Source: Symbiodinium sp. CCMP2592 (taxonomy: Eukaryota; Sar; Dinophyceae; Suessiales; Symbiodiniaceae). Taken from it: DNA of 64,000 bases. Positions within the stretch are counted from its first letter, which is position 1. Each line of letters opens with the position of its first letter. The stretch is from assembly GCA_905221615.1 (NCBI GenBank), contig CAJNDT010004591.1:484001-548000 (forward strand). The letters are read 5' to 3'. Shown here piece after piece: positions 10,957 to 21,051 of this stretch. The translations under genes and the position numbers were made by a program. The notes below the pieces were generated by a model. The model saw nothing but the letters and a program-made list of their open reading frames with translations. It had not been told where the DNA came from and ran no database searches.

Positions 10957-11025
10957 TACAACATACAGAGGGTGAGCCAAAAAGCCAACTACCAATGGAG
11001 ACCAGAGGGAAGGCTTGGGTCCCAA
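10957..11025 (+). CDS. Candidate exon right of MITE K1
   Basis: 23 codons, YNIQRVSQKANYQWRPEGRL then GSQ, ending at CAA|GTGTTG. It continues the frame of 10809-10860. Unknown family. Confidence 0.48.
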
Positions 11026-11125
11026 GTGTTGCATCTTGTGTCTTTGATGGTTTCGGCAGTTTGGGGCTTAGGATACTCGGGGTTCATTACTAGGGTTATT
11101 AGTGTTTAGGGTTTTTGGAGGTCAG

Positions 11126-11259
11126 GGTTCGCGACCTCCCTCAACCGGGATTGTAGATGGCATCCGAATTTTGAGTTAAGGCCCGTAGAGCAAGTGACAG
11201 GGTGGCTTGCAAACCGAGGACTTACATTTTATACGCCCGACGCCCCAAAGCCGATACCC
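11126..11259 (+). CDS. Candidate exon, unknown protein
   Basis: GTCAG|GGTTC acceptor opens a frame reading NRDCRWHPNFELRPVEQVTG then WLANRGLTFYTPDAPK, running into CCCTAAA repeat with a TAA at 11257. The true donor is not clear. Confidence 0.38.
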
Positions 11260-11506
11260 TAAACCCCGAACTCCCAACCTTAAACCCTAAACCTCAAACC
11301 ACCCTAAACCTCAAGCCCCTGCAACCTTTGGTTAAAAGACACGCGGGTTCAACAACACAAGAAGCCCCTGCAACCCCAAACTCCCAAGACTCACGATTCA
11401 GAGCAACACCCAGTGAGGCCTCGACCAAGTCCGATCCTAAGCATCTTCGGTGCTCTTGGGGACCATCGGCTCCGCAGCGCAGGGTAAAGGATTCGACATG
11501 ACTAGG

Positions 11507-11593
11507 TGTCAAAATTAGGGTCCCTTTTGGGGTACCCTAAATAGTAGGTACCGTATTATATTAGGGACCCGAAAAGGGACCATAATTTTGACA
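11507..11593. mobile_element. MITE family J, copy J1
   Basis: GTGTCAAAATTAGGGTCCC mirrored by GGGACCATAATTTTGACAG, so the element begins GT and ends AG. Its core (TACCCTAAATAGTAGG) is shared with family C in the opposite orientation. Confidence 0.8.
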
Positions 11594-12370
11594 GCCACCC
11601 ACATATCTTCTCATGGTTCGCTACTAACTCATGTGTACGAAACCTCCAAACCGCGCCGTGTGATTATTCTGGCAGCTACGGTAGATCTTGCTCTAAGCGG
11701 AGTTCCTGGCTTAGCGTTCAGAGATTGGTGTAGGCTCTGAACGAACGGAGGCTTCCAACTCACACAAGCCCCCAACCCCAAACCACCAAATCAATCAACA
11801 GAAGACCCCACACTGCATCCCTACCCCCCACCTCCTAGAACAGAAGATTCAGGAACTTGGGACTCAGGAATCGGGGGACTGTTTCAATAGAGTCCTTCTG
11901 GGTTTATCTCATGGGGTGTTTCGTGTAGACATACTGGCGACATACTGCGTGGTACATGTGTTTGTTTGTCGTCGGTGGTTGCCACCTTTAAATGGTCCTT
12001 ACATGTATCGCTGTAAAACACGCCCCGACAGTCCTGCTACAACTACGGTGGCTGTGATTCCCGGCTTTTTCCACCAATGATAGCAGGAAGACATGCTCAA
12101 TGACACGTTTTTCCGAATCAGGTTGCCGCTTCACCTGCAAAGAGCACCCAGACGGGCCCCCAAACCCCATTCTAGTTATTAAGGCCACTATAGTAACCCG
12201 GACCTTAAAACCCCCCTCAACCCTAAACCCACAAACTCTCATCAGACGAAAGCCTCTAAACCCCTATATAGGAGCTTAAATAAATACCGATACGAAGCCG
12301 TATAGTAGTCCCTATATAGTCCCCTTCGAAGGAGCCCTATTCTAATTCTGAAGGCCCCCTTTTTAAATAG

Positions 12371-12426
12371 GCTCGGCTTCTTCTCCTCGTCCGGCTCCTC
12401 CAGCCGCAGCGCCGGCACCTGCGAAG
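12371..12426 (+). CDS. Candidate small exon
   Basis: AATAG|G acceptor, then LGFFSSSGSSSRSAGTCE with C at nearly every third position, and a GC donor (GAAG|GCCATA). TTTAGGG repeat follows. Strong codon bias but no homology. Confidence 0.4.
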
Positions 12427-12515
12427 GCCATAGAGGGTTCATTCCCTAGCCTTTTGGATCATGATATAGGGTTTAGGGTTTAGGGCTTAGGGTTTAGGGT
12501 TTAGGGTTTAGGGCC

Positions 12516-12626
12516 CACTTGGAAGTTCAAAGGTAGTTAGAAGTGGGGTTTTCAGTCACGAAATATGGGCTGTAATTATACTTCCCTTACTTATAACTCC
12601 ACTTATACTTATCCCTCAACCTCCAA
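12516..12626. mobile_element. MITE family A, copy A2
   Basis: Diverged left end CACTTGGAAGTTCAAAGG and right end CTCAACCTCCAAG. The right AG precedes the frame at 12627. Confidence 0.65.
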
Positions 12627-12815
12627 GCAAGGTCCAAAAAACCGCCACGCTTTGAAGGGGCTTCTCTAAATCAGGAATCGCCGTCTTCGTGGTATAAGGA
12701 GCCGGCTCTATCGGGCAATGTTTTAACGCCTCTTGCCCCTCGCTTTCAGGGACCCCCAACGTCATATTCATCCTCGAACTGGCAACCCAAACCCAAGAAG
12801 CACTTTCTTTTGTAG
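12627..12815 (+). CDS. Candidate terminal exon after MITE A2
   Basis: The right tip of MITE A2 (CTCCAAG) acts as possible acceptor. The frame reads SKKPPRFEGASLNQESPSSW, then YKEPALSGNVLTPLAPRF, and stops at TAG 12813-12815. Proline/serine-rich, unidentified. Confidence 0.42.
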   Translation, partial: ARSKKPPRFEGASLNQESPSSWYKEPALSGNVLTPLAPRFQGPPTSYSSSNWQPKPKKHFLL

Positions 12816-12817
12816 CT

Positions 12818-12912
12818 GAGTGGATACACTCTACAGTTTTGGGATAGTATTGCCCACTATAAATCTGAAAGTGTACACTTTTCGGGGCTTATGAACTCAG
12901 CAACTAAGCTTT
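12818..12912. repeat. Family H dispersed repeat, copy H2
   Basis: Second copy of the sequence at 9915-10007, ending ATGAACTCAGCAACTAAGCT. Confidence 0.75.
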
Positions 12913-13009
12913 TTGTCAAAGCCCGTGACATGCAGAAATCCGGATTAGCGGTTTTACACTTAAACCCTTGCGTCTCCCCGTCAGAAGACTTAGACACGCT
13001 GGGGGGCTT

Positions 13010-13200
13010 TAATAATTACGTATACTATTTTGGGTGGCTCTTGTAGGGTGTAAAATGTACCCTCCAAACCCTCTATTGTAATTATGAGATACCAGAGGGG
13101 CTTTAATAATTACCTATACGATTTCGGGTGGCTCCTTATAACTATGGTGTCGAATATACCCTCCAAACCCTATCCTAATTATGAAGACCCCTATATTACA
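13010..13200. mobile_element. MITE family D, two adjacent copies
   Basis: GGGGCTTTAATAATTACSTATAC occurs twice, at about 13012 and 13096, each followed by a GGGTGGCTC core and CCCTCCAAACCCT. Further family D sequence lies near 3170, 5690, 12150, 16800, 33110, 46860, 51100, 51750 and 53985. Confidence 0.7.
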
Positions 13201-13613
13201 TCGCACCTCCGGTGCCTGCAGGATGTGCCAAAAGACAGCGCATCCGCCTCCGAAGGAGGCCGCTCTGATTTGGGGTTTAGGGACTCGGGTTCAGGGTTTG
13301 GGGTTTCAGGGCTTTAGGTTTTGGGAGTTTAGGGTTTAGGGTGGGTTTAGGGGTGTATGGTTTAGGGTTTAGTTTAAGGGCTTACGGGTCCCTAAACTCC
13401 AAACCCCTACGCCCTAAACCCCCCCAAGTTCTAAGTTTAGCACCGGAAAAGGCCCACTGCATTTAAACAGAAACCCAAGTTTAGGAGTTAGGCTGGGTTC
13501 AGGGTTTCGTGTTTAGGGGTAGGGTGTAGGTTTTCGCTCTCTGACAGTAGTACTTAGCTCATGCTTCACTGGCAACTCTTGCCGTCCTTGAAGACAGCTC
13601 GCTCGATTAGGTA

Positions 13614-13700
13614 GATAGATCGACAGAAAACTGCTGCTGAAGGCCGACTAGCATACTACCTGCAAGGACATAATGTCCCTTATTTTGACGCAGCCGTGGC
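13614..13700 (+). CDS. Candidate exon, unknown protein
   Basis: Frame QKTAAEGRLAYYLQGHNVPY then FDAAVAL, ending at a TGA that may be preceded by a GA donor (TTT|GAACAC). Unidentified. Confidence 0.28.
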
Positions 13701-13768
13701 CCTTTGAACACGATGGATGTCTTGTGGTGTAACGGCTTGGGCATTTCAATGGCACTTGAACGTGGGAT

Positions 13769-13886
13769 GAAGTCCCAAAGGGTCCTATGTACCGATATAG
13801 TAGAATGTAGGGTTTCCACATTAGGAATGGCTATTATTACTTAGGGAAGTATCCCCCATAAAAGAACAAAGACCCTTTGGGGGTTG
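13769..13886 (+). mobile_element. MITE family I, copy I1
   Basis: CCCAAAGGGTCC and GACCCTTTGGG tips around GTAGAATGTAGGGTTTCC and GGAAGTATCCCCCAT. Confidence 0.75.
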
Positions 13887-13954
13887 AGGGGTGACATCTT
13901 CCAGTCAGTTCCGGCACTTGGCGTGGGGGACTCCTGTGATTCGGATGCTTGCCC

Positions 13955-14063
13955 AAAGGGTCCGAGGTACTGTTATGGGGGATACTTCCTTAAATCATAA
14001 TAACAATTCCGAATATAGAAACCCTACATTCTACTGTACAGGTACTTTGGACCCTTTGAGTTG
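13955..14063 (-). mobile_element. MITE family I, copy I2, inverted relative to I1
   Basis: Contains the reverse complements of the I1 blocks (ATGGGGGATACTTCC, GAAACCCTACATTCTAC) in reverse order, so I1 and I2 are about 70 bp apart head-to-head. Confidence 0.75.
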
Positions 14064-14160
14064 GTGGATCTTCGATGGCCCATGCTTACGTGAGAACTGT
14101 TCGGTGCACCCGAGACTTTGGGACTTCCCTTTTCTACACCAAACTACGGCTGGAAGCTAG
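14064..14160 (+). CDS. Candidate terminal exon
   Basis: Frame SWWIFDGPCLRENCSVHPRL then WDFPFLHQTTAGS with a TAG at 14158-14160, directly after MITE I2. Unidentified. Confidence 0.33.
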
Positions 14161-14335
14161 GTGGGGCTTTGGGACATTTTATATTTTCCCTTCTTGGGCT
14201 TAAGAGGATCTTACCTACTAATATTTTTCAAAGGCTTTGAAAGCACTTCCTAGGAAGGCTTCGAGATTTGATTTTAGCATGTTTTCGGCCTGGCGTGCGG
14301 AGTGTGACTTTAGCGGTGATGGAGCCAGAAGCTGA

Positions 14336-14428
14336 TCCCAAAGGGTCCAAAGTACCTATATCTATATTACCGATTACGATTATGATTTGGGGAAGTACCC
14401 CCCATGACGATACTAGGACTCTTTGGGG
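14336..14428. mobile_element. MITE family I, copy I3
   Basis: CCCAAAGGGTCCAAAGTACC at left and ACTCTTTGGGG at right. A degraded fourth copy lies at 19550-19620. Confidence 0.65.
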
Positions 14429-15237
14429 ATGAGGTTATGAGCTTCAAGGTCTGTCCACGGTGCTTCAAGCTTTTACGGGCAGGAGGACATTCCTCAATGC
14501 AATCGGTTGTCCACGGCCGTCCCTAAACCCTTCCCTAAACCCTAAACCCTCAACCCCTGAATCCTCAACCCTAAATCCTAAACCCTAAGCCCTAAACCCT
14601 TGGAGCAGGGGCTTTTCGTAGCAGAAGACGTGCAGTCGGAAAAAAGGTCTTCCAAGCAAGTGTAAACCTAGACCCCCAAAATCCCAAACCCACAATCCTA
14701 AACCCCAAGCCCAAAAAACCCTAAACCCTAGCCCACCAACACAAACCGAAAGCTTGAAACCCACACCCCCCTGCTGCGCGTTGAGCAAGATAGGGCTCCA
14801 GCTTTCCCAACATCAGAGGTTGATCAATAAGGCCTTATGGTATCCGTTGATTCAAGCGTCAATTGTGAGAGGCGCTTCACCGAGTCTCAGCTGCAAAGGA
14901 AGTGGCATCAAGACGCCATGTGCCGAGAAGGCTGGGGCGGGGGGCTTTCGTGGCTCTTGAGTTTGGGATTTGGGCGTGGGATTTCGGAGGAACACCGGGG
15001 AAGGGGGGTTGTGCTAGGATCAGGGGACAGGGCTCCACGACAGAGCGAGGAGGGTGAAGGTGGATTGGGGGTGCCGGACATACAGTGCGTTTAGGTTTCA
15101 GAACCCCGGAACCCACGCTGCATGCTTCAGCTGCTCAATTTGACAGAGGACTTGGAATTCAGGACTTTGGGTCTGCACTTCGGGCTGGAAGGATGAGGTG
15201 CAGGGTTCGAATTGATCAGGAGTTTGGTGGTTGAGAT

Positions 15238-15423
15238 GCCTTGGGGTTCATTGCGCCTTGGCTCGTGGGAGAGAAAATTTCGTGCATCACACAGGCGACG
15301 GCCTTTTTCCCGGAGGAGCGGTGGCAGGTATTTCAGACTTCGGGGGTTGCGGCTTGCGCACGAATTGAAGCCGGCAACAGTTGTGATGCGAGGAAATTGA
15401 GTCTTACATTGAGTCTTGGCTGA
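15238..15423 (+). CDS. Candidate exon/ORF, unknown protein
   Basis: A 61-codon frame reads GFIAPWLVGEKISCITQATA then FFPEERWQVFQTSGVAACAR and ends with TGA at 15421-15423. Overlapping frames are also open, so support is weak. Confidence 0.28.
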   Translation, partial: ALGFIAPWLVGEKISCITQATAFFPEERWQVFQTSGVAACARIEAGNSCDARKLSLTLSLG

Positions 15424-15507
15424 AGGTGAGGAGACTTTAGCATGCGCGTGATGCAGTTCCAAAGCATGGGATACGAGAGTGCTTGTGTGTGTGTAATGTG
15501 TGTGTAT

Positions 15508-15548
15508 TATATATATATATACACATATATATATATATATATATACAC
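15508..15548. repeat. (TA)n microsatellite with GT-rich leader
   Basis: TGTGTG-rich then (AT)n interrupted by ACAC. Confidence 0.9.
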
Positions 15549-15931
15549 ATGTTTTCTTATTTGTTTGTTTATTTATTTAGTTAGTTAATTGAATATTCGT
15601 TTATGATTTTAGTGCGTGTGAGGTGTCGAAGTAAAGGGAGGTTGGCGGGTCGAACTTGAATCATCCTAAGCCCCAATTGAACCCAACCCTAAAGCCCTCA
15701 ACCTCCGAAGTCCAACTCGAAAGCCTCAGCCTTAAAACCAACACTATACTCCGAAATCCACCTTTGAATCCCGGACTGGACTCTTAACCGTCTGAGATCC
15801 CGGAACCCTCTGTAAGCTCGAAAACTACGAGCCCTGATTCACCCTTCATGCTAAGCCCCTGAAGCTCCGACATCCAGCCCTAAACCCTACAAGCCCTAAA
15901 CCCCGAAATGGTTTACGGGTTCCCAGACCCC

Positions 15932-16035
15932 CGGGGAGGATCCCAAAATCAGATCCCATAATAGGGGTTCCTCTAAAGTACCCTTAGTAGTATAGGGCCC
16001 CAAATTAGGGGATCTACTTTCTTGATCCTCCCGGG
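15932..16035. mobile_element. MITE family E, copy E1
   Basis: CCCCGGGGAGGATCCC at left pairs with GATCCTCCCGGGAC at right. The second copy is at 50831-50950. Confidence 0.8.
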
Positions 16036-16056
16036 ACCCTCAAAAGTCTGACTGAG

Positions 16057-16169
16057 AACCCCAAGCCGCAGACTTCGCAGAGCGGCGCGGCTTCGCAAGC
16101 CCTTTGGCACAGGAGCCGGCAGAACCGGATGCTGAGCCCGACACAGAGCCAGAGGTACAAGGGCAATAG
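16057..16169 (+). CDS. Candidate terminal exon with acidic tail
   Basis: CTGAG acceptor, then PQAADFAERRGFASPLAQEP and the acidic repeat AEPDAEPDTEPEVQGQ, TAG at 16167. A TTTAGG-type tract follows. A competing frame is also open. Confidence 0.4.
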
Positions 16170-16464
16170 GGTTTAGGCTTTAGGCTTTAGGAGAAGTGCA
16201 AAAGGGTTTGTTGAGGGCTTGATTGTCCTTCCATCGGGGTTTCCACACGAGCTTGTAGAATTTCTGCAAAGGTTTTGTGGGGGTTTGGACTGGCCTTATG
16301 GGGATTTAGACGTCCACAATCAAACCTTTAAACTCTTCGAGTTCCTGTTACATTAGTACGGTTCTGAAGTTTAACTTTTGCATTTCCTTGGGAAACGGCG
16401 ACCCTATGTGCCTGCCGCTTTGATTCCCCGGGCGGAGAGAGCTAAGATCAGACATGAATAGTGA

Positions 16465-16752
16465 ATGCACCGGCTTGGTGCAGAATACATAGGCATAGGA
16501 ATGACCGTAAAACTGCTGATGCTGTTTGGACACAGCGGCACGACGAGCAGAGAAGCAGCACAAAGTGTTTTACCCGCATATTGGAGGCATCACGGAAATG
16601 CAAATCTAGCACCCGAAAACCACATGCTAAGATTTCCCAAGTATATACGCAGGCTACTTCTGCACACGGTTTTGGTGGAACCTCGCCCCCAAGGCCATCG
16701 TTCACGGGCTGCTGCCAGTCAGTCTACAATGATTGGCGTGGCCCTACTGTAG
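16465..16752 (+). CDS. ORF, 95 residues, unknown protein
   Basis: ATG-initiated frame, MHRLGAEYIGIGMTVKLLML at the start and MLRFPKYIRRLLLHTVLVEP in the middle, ending at TAG. A 112-codon frame overlaps it; I prefer this one for its residue mix, with little certainty. Confidence 0.3.
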   Translation: MHRLGAEYIGIGMTVKLLMLFGHSGTTSREAAQSVLPAYWRHHGNANLAPENHMLRFPKYIRRLLLHTVLVEPRPQGHRSRAAASQSTMIGVALL

Positions 16753-17076
16753 GGGCCGAAGTAATTTTCTGTTTTGGGTGTTCCTTAGTGTATTTGTAGT
16801 CTACTGGGCCCCAACACCCTAGTCTTTTTATTAAGACCCTACATTATACCCCAAATTTTGCCTTAAGTTTTCATAAGTCAGATCTGGCGACCCCAAAATC
16901 CTCCCTGTCCAAGCTTTCTCAAACAAAGGAACATTGCATAGGCCATGAAATTCCGAACCTAGAGAGCAGAGCGCTCAATCCCTGAAATCCTAGCTTAATC
17001 CGTAAACCCTATGAGCCCCAGCTCTCCCCACTAGGGGTCCTTAGCCCTATGGGCTAACTGTTGCGTTGCTTGCCAG

Positions 17077-17147
17077 GCGGCTGAAGCCGATGAGGACGAG
17101 GAACCGCGGGCATCAGAGGCGGTCCTCGTGCCACACCACCTTTGTTG
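17077..17147 (+). CDS. Candidate acidic exon
   Basis: TTGCCAG|GCG acceptor and TTG|GTGTCT donor enclose AAEADEDEEPRASEAVLVPH then HLC. Both sites are good and follow the AG|G rule. A further open segment ending in CVARVYIPSTLFGN stops at 17350. Confidence 0.45.
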
Positions 17148-17474
17148 GTGTCTTTCAGCGTTTTGGTTCAAGTGTTTCACGGGTTAGGATAAGTTTTGTT
17201 GTTTTTGCTGCTGGCCTTTTCAACGAGCTTCATGTGGCATTACTGGGTATAGGCGTCTTCCTCAAGTCGGGACCGGGTGGAGCACAGGTTCCATTCTGCG
17301 AGCAGTGTGTAGCACGCGTATACATACCTTCTACATTGTTCGGCAACTAGAGAGATGTTTAGGAAGCCGCTAGCTTGCGCATGGCTTCAGCATGACGAAA
17401 ACCACCTTGCCACAGAACCTTTCGTTCCCCCCAGACCGCCAGACATCATGCTTTGTTCACCTGTTGCATGTCAA

Positions 17475-17546
17475 TAGGGGACCCTAATATAGTACCCTAA
17501 ATAGTAGGATCCTTATCATAAGGACCCCAAAATAAGGGGACATCTC
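17475..17546 (-). mobile_element. Family C core without terminal repeats (C3)
   Basis: AGGGGACCCTAATATAGTAC through AAGGACCCCAAAATAAGGGG is the internal core of family C in reverse orientation, but GGGAGTTTCCG tips are absent. Confidence 0.65.
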
Positions 17547-17787
17547 TTCTGAGAATTTCCGAGTCAAGCTGCTATCCACGATGCTCCGAAACAGCCGCCG
17601 CCGCATAGCCACCCTCTAAGACTCTGCATGTCACTTGTCTGAGGGAAGCTGAGAGGATAGGACGAAAGGTAGGCTTCCTGAGTAGGATCAGGGCATGCTA
17701 GGAGGTAAAAGCGTGAGCAATAGAACCTAAAGAATCTTACAAACCCCTGTAAAGCCTGCAAAAGCCCAATAAAGCCTTGTGTGACTC

Positions 17788-17886
17788 ATGGGGGACCCAA
17801 CCTGCTGGTCTGGACAATTCCAGCCGCAGCTATGCTGTGACACCGCGACCCACGGTGCCCGGGGAAACCTCAGATGCTGGGACGAG
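17788..17886 (+). CDS. Exon with Cys/Trp repeat, unit 1a
   Basis: Reads DPTCWSGQFQPQLCC and later GNLRCWDE, then a GC donor (GAG|GCCGCA). It matches the unit at 20371-20472 (CWSGGFGPELCC and CWDE) position by position, so it is a diverged duplicate rather than chance. Joined in phase 0 to 19141-19188 it restores the full unit, CWDE followed by FTFERCC. I associate this Cys/Trp motif with dinoflagellate surface or methyltransferase-linked proteins, from memory. The 5' boundary is unclear: a stop lies at 17782 and no AG sits between it and the ATG at 17788, so this could be a first exon or a decayed one. Confidence 0.58.
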
Positions 17887-18207
17887 GCCGCAGAGCGTCA
17901 TTTCCTTAAATCCGAAACCCCTAAATCCCTAAACCCTAAACCCCTATATCCTAAACCCCTAAATACCCTAAACCCTAAACCCCTAAAAACGAAAGTGCAA
18001 TGAGAACAGGGCTTCGAGCCACAGGGTCGCTTGAGGGGTTTAGTTTTGGGTGTCATGCTTTTGCGTCGGGCCTCTGAGCTCCGGCACGTCCCTTCAGGAC
18101 AGAGGTTCAGGGCGTAGGCCTTCAGGGCTAAGCTGGGGCTTGTATAGGGGGTCTGGGAAAGTAGAATGCTGGCTTTCGGTGTTTCTTTTTACCAGGCATG
18201 ACGACCT

Positions 18208-18318
18208 ATAGGGTGAAAGTACTCCCGACATGTCCTAAGGATTTGAGTACCCTTCGAAGCTGTGCCCCGGTAGTAGCAGCCGCAAGCTAGTAATGCTAGT
18301 ACTTTCGGGGTCATTTAG
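18208..18318. repeat. Possible MITE with GAAAGTACT ends
   Basis: GTGAAAGTACTCCCG at left and GCTAGTACTTTCGGGGTC at right are short inverted repeats, about 110 bp apart. Confidence 0.4.
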
Positions 18319-18584
18319 GTGATCTATATCCATGTCTTTGTGCTCCTTATGGTAAATAGCAAACTATAACTATAAGTTATGTCCCCTAATTGTTCAAGCC
18401 ACGATATTGGATGTTCCATAGATATGCGAATGAAAGCGGGCTCAGTCTCAGCCTCGAGGAAGAACCTGCACCCTACTTAAAAGATGGGGAGTTATATTTG
18501 GGGTTATAAATAATCTTACCTTAATATTTGGGGCTTAGGGTTTAGGGTTTAGAGTTTGGGCTGGTGCATAGAGCTACCCTGCAC

Positions 18585-18624
18585 ATAGCTCTACATATAG
18601 CTACCCATGAACCTTCAAGTAGAA
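18585..18624. mobile_element. Right-end fragment of MITE family A
   Basis: AGCTACCCATGAACCTTCAAGTAG without a matching left end. Confidence 0.6.
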
Positions 18625-19140
18625 GCTCCACATCCGACTCCTGAATGCGAGAACCCGGCCTCTGGAGCCTGATACCCGGAACTGTGAGCCTCAAATCCGA
18701 GATTTGCAACCCGCGCAGTGCAGGAACCTGTTTGTGCACACACACTAAACCCTAAACCCTAAACCCGAAACCCTAACCCTAAACCTTAAACCCTAAACCC
18801 ACACACACACACAACCCTTCTGGCAAACACCAGACAGACGCTTACTACAGGAGCTAAAGGAAGTCCAGCAACTGTGCCAGGCACCCTCGAAGGAAGCCTT
18901 AAAACAACCCTAGAACTCTTCCAGAACCCTCAGAGCAAAACCTATAATATGGTTTAGAATAAGAACAAACAAAAATCTATAGTTTGGTAGGTTAAGGTCA
19001 GCCCGAAAGCCGCCTCCGAGGATCCAAACGAAGTTCCAGTTTCGCTTGAATGAGACCTTGGAGAAACCCCCCCTTAATCCTAAACCCTAGGGTTTAGGGC
19101 TTAGGGTTCAGGGCTTAGTGCTTAGGGTTTCCCCTTGCAG

Positions 19141-19188
19141 GCCTTTACCTTCGAGCGGTGCTGTCCGCCTTTGGAGCCACCAAGCAAG
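19141..19188 (+). CDS. Exon with Cys/Trp repeat, unit 1b
   Basis: CCTTGCAG|GCC acceptor and AAG|GTGCGC donor enclose 16 codons, AFTFERCCPPLEPPSK. FTFERCC is the expected continuation of CWDE in this motif, and both ends are in phase 0. The intron between 17886 and this exon is 1254 nt with GC...AG ends. Confidence 0.62.
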
Positions 19189-19633
19189 GTGCGCCGTGTG
19201 AAAAGTTGGGGATACAAATCGAAGTAGCCTCAATTTCTACAATCCTGAAGCCCAATCAAAGCCCGAAAGCTGTGAATCCCAAACCGAAGCTGAAGCCCAT
19301 TATTTCTGGATACCAAACTCAGCCCTCAGCCCCCAAACCCCCAAACCGCAAGCTGGCGTAATTTTGAGGTTTGAGTAAGTAGTACCAGCATCTCCATAGT
19401 CCCTCTTCATACGTTACTATACTAGAATAGTTGACCCCCCCTCATCCCGCCATAGTAAAAGCGTAACCTATGAACACCGTAGGACCACTGTAGGACCTTC
19501 ACATAGAGTGCGTGCATAGTATCCTACAAAGCCCCAATCTGATAGTTTGAAGGGGTCCTAGGTACTGTTCTTGAGTACTTTCCCAAATCAGTATGGCATT
19601 CCTTCTATAGAAACCCTAGAACCCTTTTGTGTA

Positions 19634-19745
19634 TACTTGGAGGTTCATGGGTTGTTAGAAATGTACTTACAAGTATGGTGACTATATTTGTATCCCATAT
19701 TGGGGGACGTATGACTCCACTTCTAAGCACCCATGAACCTCCAAA
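19634..19745. mobile_element. MITE family A, copy A3
   Basis: TACTTGGAGGTTCATGGGTT at left and CACCCATGAACCTCCAA at right. Confidence 0.8.
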
Positions 19746-20370
19746 CCAAACCCTAAACCCCAAAACCTAAACCCTAAGCCCCTAAACCCCCAACCCTACG
19801 CCCCAAATCCTGAACCCCGTACCCCCAAACCCCAAACCCTCAACCCCAAACCCTAAACCCCTAAACCCCAAACCCTAAACCCCAAGCCCTACGCCCCAAA
19901 CCCTAAACCCCCTAACCCCAACCCCTACGCCCCAAACCCTAAACCCCTAACCCCAAACCCTAGGCCCCAAACCCTAAACCCCCTACGCCCCAAACCCTAA
20001 ACCCCCTAACCCCAGACCCTAAACCCTTATCTGCGCAAGAAGGTTGGATCCTAAACCCTAAATCCTACATCCCTGAAACCCTAAACCCTTGTCACAAGCC
20101 TCAAACCCCAAGCCCCTACAACCCTAAACCCCAACTCCTACGCCCCAAACCCTAAACCCCCTAACCCCAAAACCCTAAACCCCCTAACCCCAAACCCTAA
20201 ACCCCCTAACCCCAAACCCTAAACCCCCTAACCCCGTAACCCTAAACCCTTATCTGCGCAAGAAGGTTGGATCCTAAACCCTAAATCCTACATCCCTGAA
20301 ACCCTAAACCCTTGTCACAAGCCTCAAACCCCAAGCCCCTACAACCCTTAACCCCAACTCCTACGACAAG
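19746..20370. repeat. Long CCCTAAA-type tract with a 223-bp-period duplication
   Basis: CCCTAAACCCC and CCCCAAACCCT variants throughout. About 125 bp, including TTATCTGCGCAAGAAGG, is repeated at 20016-20140 and 20239-20363 with about one difference. Confidence 0.9.
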
Positions 20371-20472
20371 GTTGGATCCTGCTGGTCTGGTGGATTCGGC
20401 CCAGAGCTGTGCTGCGCCGATGGGAAGACGACAGACTGCTGGGACGAAGTTTACACCTTCGAGAGGCCCTGG
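20371..20472 (+). CDS. Exon with Cys/Trp repeat, unit 2
   Basis: ACGACAAG|GTT acceptor and TGG|GTTCAT donor enclose 34 codons: SCWSGGFGPELCCADGK, then TDCWDEVYTFERPW. The unit is uninterrupted here, whereas unit 1 (17788-17886 plus 19141-19188) carries an intron between CWDE and the (F/Y)TFER part. The exon lies at a switch from CCCTAAA to TTTAGGG repeat. Gene limits are unknown. Confidence 0.68.
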
Positions 20473-20900
20473 GTTCATGGCAGAGTTTAGAGTTAGGGTT
20501 TTGGGTTTAGGGCTTGGGGTTTAGAGTTTTGGGTTGGGGATTCAGGGTTTAGGGTTTGGGGTGTAGGGTCTGGGGTTTACGGTTTTCGTTCTAGGTGTTC
20601 AGAGTTTAACGTTTGGGGTCTAGGGTTTCGCGCTTGGAGGTCCTGAAAATTTGTGGTGCCCCGCCTCTTGTTATCGTCCCCATATCACCCCACTATACTA
20701 TACCAGACTATACTATACCCCGCAACCCTAGTGACGAATTATTATTGCAAGGCCCCAGTTTTAGGCGCATTGGGCTTCGTTTGGGCGGGCCTTGTATGTT
20801 GTCGGGTTCCTGGACGTTCCTTCGGAGTCATGTTCAATGTTTCTGGCATGTAACACGCGGTAACCCAAGATGATGGTCATGATGGTCCTGATTGCTACAG

Positions 20901-20943
20901 CATGGCACCTCTTGAGTTGTGGCTGTCAGCATTCTACTTGGAG
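20901..20943 (+). CDS. Candidate exon left of MITE A4
   Basis: TGCTACAG acceptor, then MAPLELWLSAFYLE. The last codons are contributed by the MITE tip (TACTTGGAG|GTTCAT). Phase 0 end. Confidence 0.42.
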
Positions 20944-21051
20944 GTTCATGGGTAGTTATAAGTGGGATGATGAGTGCCGGTATAACTGTAAATATAACCC
21001 ACAATAGGGGACTTATAGCCACACTTATAACTACCCATGAACCTCCAAGTA
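20935..21051. mobile_element. MITE family A, copy A4 (possible introner)
   Basis: TACTTGGAGGTTCATGGGTA mirrored by CCCATGAACCTCCAAGTA. The implied intron 20944-21049 (106 nt) has GT and AG in the inverted repeats and leaves phase 0 on both sides. Confidence 0.85.

Noticed and set aside
18625..18911. Two open segments (KLHIRLLNARTRPLEP and LLQELKEVQQLCQAPSKE)
   Set aside because: Inside the intron that separates CWDE from AFTFERCC, so not part of that gene as joined; an alternative exon cannot be excluded.
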